From Sphingomonas sp. Leaf22 (GTDB lineage Bacteria > Pseudomonadota > Alphaproteobacteria > Sphingomonadales > Sphingomonadaceae), in NCBI RefSeq assembly GCF_001421715.1, contig NZ_LMKP01000001.1:200358-264357 (forward strand): a stretch of 64,000 nucleotides of DNA, read 5' to 3'. Shown in pieces: positions 54,962 through 62,331 of the stretch. How positions within the stretch are numbered: position 1 is the stretch's first letter; each line of letters begins with the position of its first letter. Position numbers and translations under genes: made by a program. The notes under the pieces are model-generated. The model worked only from the letters and a program-made list of their open reading frames with translations. It searched no databases and was not told the DNA's origin.

Positions 54962-55789
54962 TTACCGCCGACCGAGGAACGCCAGCAGGTCGTCGGTCAG
55001 CCGGTCGCTCTCGGTCGCGAACAGGCCGTGCGGCGCGCCGTCATATTCGATCAGATCGGCGTTCGGCAGCGCCCTGGCCAAAGCCCGCCCGGTCGCGTCG
55101 ATCGGCACGGTCTGGTCCGACGTGCCGTGGATGATGAGCGTCGGCACGGTGATCGACGGCAGGTCCGGCCGGAAATCGGTGGTCCCGAACGACTCCGCGC
55201 AGGCCAGCGTCGGCTTGAGCCCCGCCAGCATCGCCGTGTTCCACGACAGGTCGAGCACTTCCTCGCTCACCGGGCTGGTGATGAAGCCGACGCCATAGAA
55301 CTGGTCGAAGAAGGTACGGAAGAACTTCGCGCGATCCGCCTTGATATTGTCGGCGATCTCCTGAAGCTGGTCCTGCGGCACGCCATCGGGATTGTCGTCG
55401 GTCTGGAGCATGTACGGCACGACCGACCCGATGAAGCCGACGCGGGTCACGCCCTTGCCGCCATGGCGCGACATGTAGCGCGCGACCTCGCCACCCCCCA
55501 TCGAGAAACCGATAAGCGCGGCATCGTCGGTCACGCCGGTGTCGGCCATGACATCGGCCAGATCGTCCGACAGCGTGTCATAGTCATAGCCCGACCAGGG
55601 CTGGTCCGACCGCCCGAAACCGCGCCGGTCATAGGCAATGACGCGATAGCCAGCATCGGCCAATGCCATCGCCTGCGGGTCCCAGCTGTCGGCTGACAGT
55701 GGCCAGCCATGGATCAGTACGACCGGGCGACCCTGTCCCCAATCCTTCACGAACAGGCTGGTACCGTCGCGGGTCTTTACATAGGGCAT
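54962..55789 (-). CDS. Alpha/beta hydrolase (non-haem haloperoxidase/esterase-like)
   Basis: 275 residues. Oxyanion region VVLIHGWPLSADSW, nucleophile elbow LIGFSMGGGE, acid in IIHGTSDQTVPID and His in YDGAPHGLFATE complete the Ser-Asp-His triad. Closest general type is the cofactor-free chloroperoxidase/arylesterase group; the natural substrate is unknown. GAGG precedes the ATG at 55789. The small gene at 55877-56068 lies just upstream on the same strand. Confidence 0.94.
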   Translation of the reverse strand: MPYVKTRDGTSLFVKDWGQGRPVVLIHGWPLSADSWDPQAMALADAGYRVIAYDRRGFGRSDQPWSGYDYDTLSDDLADVMADTGVTDDAALIGFSMGGGEVARYMSRHGGKGVTRVGFIGSVVPYMLQTDDNPDGVPQDQLQEIADNIKADRAKFFRTFFDQFYGVGFITSPVSEEVLDLSWNTAMLAGLKPTLACAESFGTTDFRPDLPSITVPTLIIHGTSDQTVPIDATGRALARALPNADLIEYDGAPHGLFATESDRLTDDLLAFLGRR

Positions 55790-55876
55790 CGATCGATCCT
55801 CGTCGGGAAATTGTCCGACCTGAACGACCGACACGCGCGGCGGTTGCCTGCGCTTCGCGACCGTCGGCGCAACCGG

Positions 55877-56068
55877 TCAATCGCGCGGGACGATGCCCAG
55901 CGTCGGGCGGGGCATGCCGCCGTGTTCGGCATCGCGCAGCATGACCGAATAGCGGTCCGCCATCTCGCGATGCACCCGCCGCACTTCGGGCAGTTGCGCG
56001 GTTTCCGCCCGCGTGCGCGCCTCGCCCAACCGGCGGCGGTAATATTCGGCGTTGTCGACGATCGACAT
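55877..56068 (-). CDS. Small helical protein of unknown function
   Basis: 63 residues (MSIVDNAEYYRRRLGEARTR...), rich in Arg, Ala and Glu, probably two helices (RAETAQLPEVRRVHREMADR). GGAAGGAGG precedes the ATG, a strong ribosome site, which fixes the start over a longer frame. Similar tiny YYRRR proteins are common in sphingomonads; no function is known to me. It precedes the alpha/beta hydrolase gene by 87 bp. Confidence 0.75.
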   Translation of the reverse strand: MSIVDNAEYYRRRLGEARTRAETAQLPEVRRVHREMADRYSVMLRDAEHGGMPRPTLGIVPRD

Positions 56069-56170
56069 CTGGTCCTCCTTCCCGTCCGTACGTGGTGGAC
56101 CTTTCCATACACCGAACCGGTTATCCGGTCGCTGACATACGTTAAGCACAGGTTCAGTCGCGGCGTCTCT

Positions 56171-58447
56171 TCAGCCCGGCGTGACAAAGCTGTCCAGTAC
56201 CCGCTTCTGACCGGCGGTTTCGAACAATACCTCCAGCTTGTTGCCTTCGATCGTCTCGATCGTGCCATACCCGAACTTCTGATGGAAGACGCGCTGCCCG
56301 GTCGACAGGTCGCTGCGGCCCTTGTTGCCCAGACTGATCGCGCTCGCCCGCGCCTCGACGACGCGTGCCGGGGTGGTGGTGAAGGTCGACCCCTGCGACG
56401 CGGCGCGCTGCCAGCCCGGACCCCGCCCGGTGCCGCGCGCGACATCGGCGAACGGATCGGCGCGTTCGCTCCAATTCGCCCGCCACAGGCTTTCGCCTCC
56501 CGCCATCGTCGTTTCCGTATCGATATGCTCGGCCGGCAGTTCGCCGACGAAGCGCGACGGCAGCGACGAATTCCACTGGCCATAGATGCGGCGATTGGCG
56601 GCATGGAACACCATGGCCAACCGCCGCGCGCGGGTGATCGCGACATAGGCGAGGCGGCGTTCCTCCTCGAGGCTCGCGGTCCCGCCCTCGTCGAGCGAGC
56701 GCTGCGACGGGAACAAGCCTTCCTCCCATCCGACGCAGAACACCGTGTCGAATTCCAGTCCCTTGGCGGCGTGGATGGTCATGATCGTGACCTTCGGCTC
56801 TTCCACCGACGCCTCGTTGTCCATGACCAGCGACACGTGTTCTAGGAACGCGCCGAGCGACTCATATTCCTCCATCGCCCGGACCAGTTCGGTCAGGTTT
56901 TCCAGCCGCCCGGCCGCTTCCGCCGTCTTTTCCGCCTGATACATCGCGGTATAGCCGCTTTCGTCGAGCAACTGCCGCGCCAGCTCGGCATGGGGCAGGC
57001 CCTGCGCCATGTCGCGCCAGCGGGCGAAGTCGCCGACCAGCCGCCCGAGCGACTTGCGCGCCGCCCCGGTCAGTTCATCGGTATCGAGGATGCGCGCGGC
57101 GGCGGTCATCAGCGATGATCCGGTGGCGCGGGCGTATCGATGGATCGTCTGCACCGCCTTGTCGCCCAGCCCCCGTTTGGGCACGTTGACGATCCGTTCG
57201 AACGCGAGGTCGTCGGAAGGCTGGTTGACGACGCGCAGATAGGCGAGCGCATCACGGATTTCGGCGCGTTCGTAGAAGCGGAAGCCGCCGACGATGCGAT
57301 ACGGCATGCCGATGCCGATGAAGCGTTCCTCGAACTCGCGCGTCTGATGCTGCGCGCGGACGAGGATCGCACAGTCGTCGAGCGTCTTGCCCGCCCGCTG
57401 CACCTGTTCGATCGTGTCGCCGACGCGGCGGGCCTCCTCGGGACCGTCCCACACGCCGATGACGCGGACCTTCTCGCCGACATCGCATTCGGTCCACAGC
57501 GTTTTACCCAGCCGTCCGCCATTATGCGCGATCACGCCCGATGCCGCGCCGAGGATATGGGGCGTCGACCGGTAATTCTGTTCGAGGCGGACGATCTTCG
57601 CGCCGGGAAAGTCGCGTTCGAAACGCAGGATATTCTCGACCTGCGCGCCCCGCCACGAATAGATCGACTGGTCGTCGTCGCCGACGCAGCACAAATTGCG
57701 CCGTTCCTGCGCCAGCAACCGCAGCCACAGATACTGGACACTGTTGGTGTCCTGATATTCGTCGACCATGATGTAGCGGAACCGCCGCTGATACTGCGCC
57801 AGCACCTCGCGGTCGGTGCGCAGGATCGTCAGCACGTGCAGCAACAGGTCGCCGAAATCGCAGGCGTTCACCGCCTTCAACCGGTCCTGATATTGTTGAT
57901 ACATCTCGCCGCCGCGGCCATTGGCGAACCGTTCGCTTTCCCCCGCATCGACATCGGCGGGGGTCATCCCCTTGTTCTTCCATCCGTCGATCAGCCCGGC
58001 CAAGCTGCGCGCCGGCCACCTTTTCTCATCGAGATCGGCGGCTAGGATCAGCTGTTTCAGCAGGCGCAACTGATCGTCGGTGTCGAGGATGGTGAAATTG
58101 GATTGCAGTCCGACCAACTCAGCGTGCCGCCGCAGCATCTTCGCGCCGATCGCGTGGAACGTGCCCAGCCACGGCATCCCTTCGACCAGATCGCCGACCA
58201 GCCGCCCGACCCGCTCGCGCATCTCCTTCGCCGCCTTGTTGGTGAAGGTCACCGACAGGATTTCGGACGGATAGGCTTTGCGCGTATACAGGAGATGCGC
58301 CAGCCGCGCGGTCAGCGCTGCCGTCTTGCCGGTACCCGCGCCCGCCAACACCAGCACCGGGCCGTCGGTGGTCAGCACCGCGTCACGCTGCGGTTCGTTC
58401 AGCCCGCGCAGATAGGGCGGATCGGCAGGGGTAGGGGCAAGCGACAT
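56171..58447 (-). CDS. uvrD: UvrD/PcrA-type DNA helicase
   Basis: 758 residues, superfamily 1A 3'-5' helicase for nucleotide excision and mismatch repair. Motifs in order: Q-motif LNEPQRDAV, I AGAGTGKTAAL, Ia SVTFTNKAAKEMRER, II IMVDEYQDTN, III CCVGDDDQSIYSWRGA, IV VRLEQNYRST, V TIMTIHAAKGLEF, VI EERRLAYVAITRAR. A C-terminal tudor-like domain (GQRVFHQKFGYGTIETIEGN) is typical of PcrA/UvrD. The start at 58447 gives the common MSLAPTPADPPYLRGLN entry. Confidence 0.96.
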   Translation of the reverse strand: MSLAPTPADPPYLRGLNEPQRDAVLTTDGPVLVLAGAGTGKTAALTARLAHLLYTRKAYPSEILSVTFTNKAAKEMRERVGRLVGDLVEGMPWLGTFHAIGAKMLRRHAELVGLQSNFTILDTDDQLRLLKQLILAADLDEKRWPARSLAGLIDGWKNKGMTPADVDAGESERFANGRGGEMYQQYQDRLKAVNACDFGDLLLHVLTILRTDREVLAQYQRRFRYIMVDEYQDTNSVQYLWLRLLAQERRNLCCVGDDDQSIYSWRGAQVENILRFERDFPGAKIVRLEQNYRSTPHILGAASGVIAHNGGRLGKTLWTECDVGEKVRVIGVWDGPEEARRVGDTIEQVQRAGKTLDDCAILVRAQHQTREFEERFIGIGMPYRIVGGFRFYERAEIRDALAYLRVVNQPSDDLAFERIVNVPKRGLGDKAVQTIHRYARATGSSLMTAAARILDTDELTGAARKSLGRLVGDFARWRDMAQGLPHAELARQLLDESGYTAMYQAEKTAEAAGRLENLTELVRAMEEYESLGAFLEHVSLVMDNEASVEEPKVTIMTIHAAKGLEFDTVFCVGWEEGLFPSQRSLDEGGTASLEEERRLAYVAITRARRLAMVFHAANRRIYGQWNSSLPSRFVGELPAEHIDTETTMAGGESLWRANWSERADPFADVARGTGRGPGWQRAASQGSTFTTTPARVVEARASAISLGNKGRSDLSTGQRVFHQKFGYGTIETIEGNKLEVLFETAGQKRVLDSFVTPG

Positions 58448-58639
58448 CGTCGAACAGGTAGGGAACGAAGCGTAAAGCGACAAGCAAGGAAATTGTTTCG
58501 GAACCGTCATCGTCCTGCCATCGGCGCTTCGCTGCGTTGCAATAATCGCGCAGTACCAGCGCGGTGCCGGTGGACGGCGGCACCCGAACCGCGGGCGACC
58601 GCCGCTGCGACGGGCACCGATTTCGCAGGAGCTACCATC

Positions 58640-58942
58640 ATGAACATCCGTATCATCGCCCTTGCGGCGACCGCTTTCGCGTGCCTGTCGTCGGCCGCGA
58701 ACGCCGAAGTGCGTGAGCCGGTGTCGGTCCATGTGTCCTATGCCGGGCTGGACCTGACCAAGATCGAACATCGTCGCGTCCTCGACGCACGCATCGACCG
58801 TGCCGCAACGACGGCCTGCCGTTCGAGCGCGTCCGGCCTGCGTCGCTATGCCGACGAAAACCGCTGCCGCGCCGAAATGCGCCGCGACGCGCAGGTCCAA
58901 GTCGCACAACTCCAGCCGGTGGCGGTTGCCAGCGTCAAGTAA
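58640..58942 (+). CDS. UrcA-family exported protein
   Basis: 100 residues. Signal peptide ending SSAANAE, then the UrcA pattern: VHVSYAGLDLTKIEHRRVLD, RIDRAATTACRSSA with paired cysteines (CRSS and NRCRAEM). The family is frequent in Sphingomonadales and Caulobacterales; its function is unknown. AGGAG lies nine bases before the ATG. Confidence 0.92.
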   Translation: MNIRIIALAATAFACLSSAANAEVREPVSVHVSYAGLDLTKIEHRRVLDARIDRAATTACRSSASGLRRYADENRCRAEMRRDAQVQVAQLQPVAVASVK

Positions 58943-59076
58943 GCACGGACGGTACGACGGAAGCAGCGCACCTCTGCCGGGGCAGGGGTGCGTTTGCCGT
59001 TCGTGGCGATAGTTGCGTCGTAGCGGGCATCAACGAAACCTTCTTGCGCCCCGGCGGCAACCCGCTAGGCGGGCGC

Positions 59077-60342
59077 ATGGCCCAACCACATCCCATGCGC
59101 GCCCATCGTCGTATCCTGATCGCCAGCCTGATCGGCACCTCGGTCGAATTCTACGACTTCTATATCTATGCCACCGCCGCGACGTTGGTGTTCGGATCGC
59201 TGTTCTTTCCACTCGAAAGCACGTCGGCACAGTTGATGGCGAGCTACCTGTCGATCGGCCTCGCCTTTATCGCCCGGCCGCTGGGTGCGGTCGTGTTCGG
59301 CCATTTCGGCGACCGGTTGGGCCGCAAATCGACGCTGGTCGCGTCGCTGATGCTGATGGGCGGCTCGACGCTGCTGATCGCGTTCCTGCCGACCTATGCG
59401 CAGGTCGGCTGGGTTGCGCCGCTGCTGCTGTGCACCCTCCGGTTCGCGCAGGGGCTGGGGCTGGGCGGCGAATGGGGCGGGGCGGCGTTGCTCGCCGTCG
59501 AGAATGCGCCGCCGGGCTGGCGCGGTCGGTTCGGCATGGTGCCGCAACTGGGCGCGCCGGTCGGCTTCATCGCCGCCAACGGGTTGTTCCTGCTGCTGGG
59601 GCTGACCCTGTCGGAGGCGGATTTTCTCGCCTGGGGCTGGCGGCTGCCGTTCCTGTTCAGCGTCGCGCTGGTTGGGCTGGGGCTCTGGGTGCGGGTAAAG
59701 CTGACCGAAACCGCCGCCTTTGCGAAGGCGCTGGCGCACGAAGCGCCGCCGAGCGTGCCGATCGCCGAACTGGCGGGCAGCCATTTGCGGGCGACGCTGG
59801 CCGGGACCTTCGGCGTCGTCGCCTGTTTCGCGCTCTACTACATCGCGACGACCTTCGTGCTAGGGTATGGCACGAACACGCTCGGCTATGCACGCGGCGC
59901 GTTCCTGCAAACGCAGTTGATCGCGATCCTGTTCATGGCCGCCGGCATCGCGCTGGCGGGCTGGCTGTCCGACCGGTCGACCCCGGCGCGGGTGCTGGCG
60001 GGCGGGTGCATCGGCGTCGTCGTCGCCGGTGGTCTGCTGGGGCCGATGGTCGGGGCGGGGTCGTTGTTCGTGATCGGCGCATGGCTCTCGTTCGCGCTGC
60101 TGATGATGGGGTTCGTCTATGGCCCGCTCGGCGCGTGGTTGCCGGCGCTGTTCCCGGCGCGGGTCCGCTACACGGGTGCGTCGATGGGCTTCAACGTCGG
60201 CGGCGTGATCGGCGGCGGCCTGACCCCCAGCATCGCGCAGGCGCTGTCGATCGATTACGGCCTGTGGTCGGTCGGCGTGGTGCTGGCCGGGGCGGGGGTG
60301 GCGAGCCTGATCGGGCTGGCACTGGTTCCGCGCGACCGTTAG
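59077..60342 (+). CDS. MHS-family MFS transporter (ProP/ShiA-like)
   Basis: 421 residues, 12 helices. Entry SLIGTSVEFYDFYIYATAAT and loop GHFGDRLGRKSTLVASLMLM are typical of the metabolite:H+ symporter family, as is RFAQGLGLGGEWGGAALLAV. Substrates in this family include proline/betaine, shikimate and dicarboxylates. The ATG at 59077 follows AGGCGGG. The TAG stop at 60340-60342 lies inside the end of a MITE-like element, so the original C-terminus was probably altered by insertion. Confidence 0.92.
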   Translation: MAQPHPMRAHRRILIASLIGTSVEFYDFYIYATAATLVFGSLFFPLESTSAQLMASYLSIGLAFIARPLGAVVFGHFGDRLGRKSTLVASLMLMGGSTLLIAFLPTYAQVGWVAPLLLCTLRFAQGLGLGGEWGGAALLAVENAPPGWRGRFGMVPQLGAPVGFIAANGLFLLLGLTLSEADFLAWGWRLPFLFSVALVGLGLWVRVKLTETAAFAKALAHEAPPSVPIAELAGSHLRATLAGTFGVVACFALYYIATTFVLGYGTNTLGYARGAFLQTQLIAILFMAAGIALAGWLSDRSTPARVLAGGCIGVVVAGGLLGPMVGAGSLFVIGAWLSFALLMMGFVYGPLGAWLPALFPARVRYTGASMGFNVGGVIGGGLTPSIAQALSIDYGLWSVGVVLAGAGVASLIGLALVPRDR

Positions 60343-60529
60343 AGCGGTTTTCGACCATGTTGCACCATCGTCATCGCCCGGCGGGCGACCGCTACGCGGC
60401 GGGCCGCTTCCAGTCCGTGGCGGAGTTGCTCGTCGGTCACGATGCTTTGGCATCGTGCCCTCCTTGCGCCTTTCCACGAACCGAAATCGCCACCGTGACG
60501 ATGATCCAACCTGATCGAAAAACGCTCTA
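60340..60529. mobile_element. MITE-like element with 34-bp inverted ends and TA borders
   Basis: The left end (TAGAGCGGTTTTCGACCATG...) and the complement of the right end (TAGAGCGTTTTTCGATCAGG...) match at 29 of 34 positions. Both ends finish in TA, the target choice of IS630/Tc1-mariner transposases. Length is 190 bp with no credible gene. A perfect internal hairpin (CACGATGC-TTTG-GCATCGTG, 60438-60457) is present. The element lies between two convergent genes. Confidence 0.75.
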
Positions 60530-60533
60530 GGCG

Positions 60534-61712
60534 TCATCCGGCGCTGTCGGCCCATGCGCTGACCGGATCGGGCACCGGCAGGATGCGGTTGCGGCCGGCG
60601 CGCTTGGCATCATAGGTAGCGCGATCGGCGCGTTCGAGCAGACGGTCGAGATCGTCGTCGGCCGACAATTCCGCCAGTCCGGCACTGATCGTGATCGCCG
60701 GCAGGTGGCTGGCGATTTCGGGCAGCGTCGCGCGCACCGACTGTGCGCCCAGCCACGCCCCGCGCAACGTCGTCCGGTCGAGCAGCGCGACGAATTCCTC
60801 GCCCCCCAGCCGCGCGATCGCCGCCGATCGCGGCAGGCGGTCGACCAGCAGCCGGGCAAAGGCACGCAGCACCGCATCGCCGGTGGCGTGCCCGTACTGA
60901 TCGTTGACCCGTTTGAAATGGTCCAGGTCGAACAGGATCGCCGCCAATGGCTGGTCACCGGTGCGCGCGTCGGCGATCATCGCCTTCGCCCGCCGGTCGA
61001 AGCCGCGCCGGTTCGCGATACCGGTCAGCGGGTCGGTCTCCGCCTCAGCGATCGACCGGCCCAGCGCGGTCTGCACGACCAGCAACAGCGTCAGCAGCCC
61101 GACGGAGACGATGAGCATCCCGCCGATCGATTGCGAGAACAGCGCATAGCTGCTTGCGGCATATTCCTTTGCCGACGCCCCCGATCCGAACAGCACGGCG
61201 AACAGCGGCTTGATCAGAAAATGCAGCGTCATCAATCCGGTGGCGATGCCGAGCGCCAGCCACAATCGCCCACGCCGCCGCCGGACCGCATCGACCGCCA
61301 GCGCCGTCGCCAGCGCCGACCCGATCGCGAACGGGGCCTGATAGGCAAATTCATACCAGAGTTCGTTGCGCGGTCCGTTCCAGATCGCGGCGCGTACCCC
61401 GATGCCGAGCAGCACCAGCAGCGCCGCCCACCGCCATGGCCGTCGCCGCCCCGCCATCGCCGCCATTCCCAACGGCAACAACGCGATACTGCACAGGAAC
61501 GACCCATAGCTCAACAGCATGAACGGCGTGGTGAACGGCGTCAGCCGCACGCCGATCTCGCTGATCGGCGTCAGCCCGCCGATCAGATAGGTCAGCACGA
61601 ACCACGTCACATGACGCTGTCCGGGATAGGACAGGCGGATGATCGCAAAGGCGACTGCGAACAGCCCCGCGACCACGGCATTGACGATCAGAGCGTAGAG
61701 CGCGCTGTCCAT
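60534..61712 (-). CDS. Membrane-bound diguanylate cyclase (GGDEF)
   Basis: 392 residues. Six or seven membrane helices (residues 1-220) form a sensor of unrecognised type, followed by a GGDEF domain: DPLTGIANRRGFDRRAKAMI, FDLDHFKRVNDQYGH, active site ARLGGEEFVALL and TISAGLAEL. It should make cyclic di-GMP from GTP. No RxxD inhibitory site is evident just before GGEEF. It ends 5 bp from the MITE-like element. Confidence 0.93.
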   Translation of the reverse strand: MDSALYALIVNAVVAGLFAVAFAIIRLSYPGQRHVTWFVLTYLIGGLTPISEIGVRLTPFTTPFMLLSYGSFLCSIALLPLGMAAMAGRRRPWRWAALLVLLGIGVRAAIWNGPRNELWYEFAYQAPFAIGSALATALAVDAVRRRRGRLWLALGIATGLMTLHFLIKPLFAVLFGSGASAKEYAASSYALFSQSIGGMLIVSVGLLTLLLVVQTALGRSIAEAETDPLTGIANRRGFDRRAKAMIADARTGDQPLAAILFDLDHFKRVNDQYGHATGDAVLRAFARLLVDRLPRSAAIARLGGEEFVALLDRTTLRGAWLGAQSVRATLPEIASHLPAITISAGLAELSADDDLDRLLERADRATYDAKRAGRNRILPVPDPVSAWADSAG

Positions 61713-61779
61713 CGATCCGTTTCCATTCGTTCCGCCATGGCTTCGACCTAGCGAAGCTTCACCGCTAAAAGGTTAATCG

Positions 61780-62331
61780 TCACTCGGTTTCGTCGGCCAG
61801 CCGCAACAGGGTGATCCGCGCCTTGCCATAGACGCGCTCGGCATCGATGGTGAAGCGCGGCAGGTCGAGCACCTCGGCTTTGGCGGTCTCGATGCTGACC
61901 CAGGTCGCCGGCCCGATCCAGCCGAGCCGCGCCAGCTTGTCCGCCGCCACCGCGCCGGCCCCGCTGCCATAAGGCGGGTCCATCATCACGATGTCGAGCG
62001 GACGCGGTGCCGGTCCCAGCGCCAGTACCGACGTCGCCCGCACGTCGCCGCCCGCCGCGTCCAGCTTGGTCAGATTGGCACGCAGCGCATCCAGCGCGGC
62101 GCGGTCCTGTTCGACGAACAGGCAGGTCGCGGCACCGCGCGACAATGCCTCGATCCCCAGCGCGCCCGATCCGGCGAACAGGTCGGCGACCGCCAGGTCG
62201 TCGAAGCTGCCGACCCGGCTGGCCAACATCGAAAATAGCGCCTCGCGCGTGCGATCGGCCGTCGGACGGGTCGCGTCCCCCTTGGGCGCGACGATCGGCC
62301 GTCCGCGCCACAGTCCCGAAATGACCCGCAT
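61780..62331 (-). CDS. rsmD: 16S rRNA (guanine966-N2)-methyltransferase
   Basis: 183 residues. RVISGLWRGRPIVAPKGDAT and RPTADRTREALFSML are RsmD signatures; SAM motif I is DLFAGSGALGIEALSRGA and the catalytic motif IV is MMDPPYGSG. It methylates G966 of 16S rRNA. The ATG shares a base with the stop of the pseudouridine synthase gene (TGATG). Confidence 0.96.
   Translation of the reverse strand: MRVISGLWRGRPIVAPKGDATRPTADRTREALFSMLASRVGSFDDLAVADLFAGSGALGIEALSRGAATCLFVEQDRAALDALRANLTKLDAAGGDVRATSVLALGPAPRPLDIVMMDPPYGSGAGAVAADKLARLGWIGPATWVSIETAKAEVLDLPRFTIDAERVYGKARITLLRLADETE

Noticed and set aside
60343..60533. Small minus-strand frame (starting MPKHRDRRATPPR) inside the MITE-like element
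   Set aside because: It has an AAGGAGG-like site but lies wholly within the inverted-repeat element and reads into the MHS transporter antisense; composition is random Arg/Pro.
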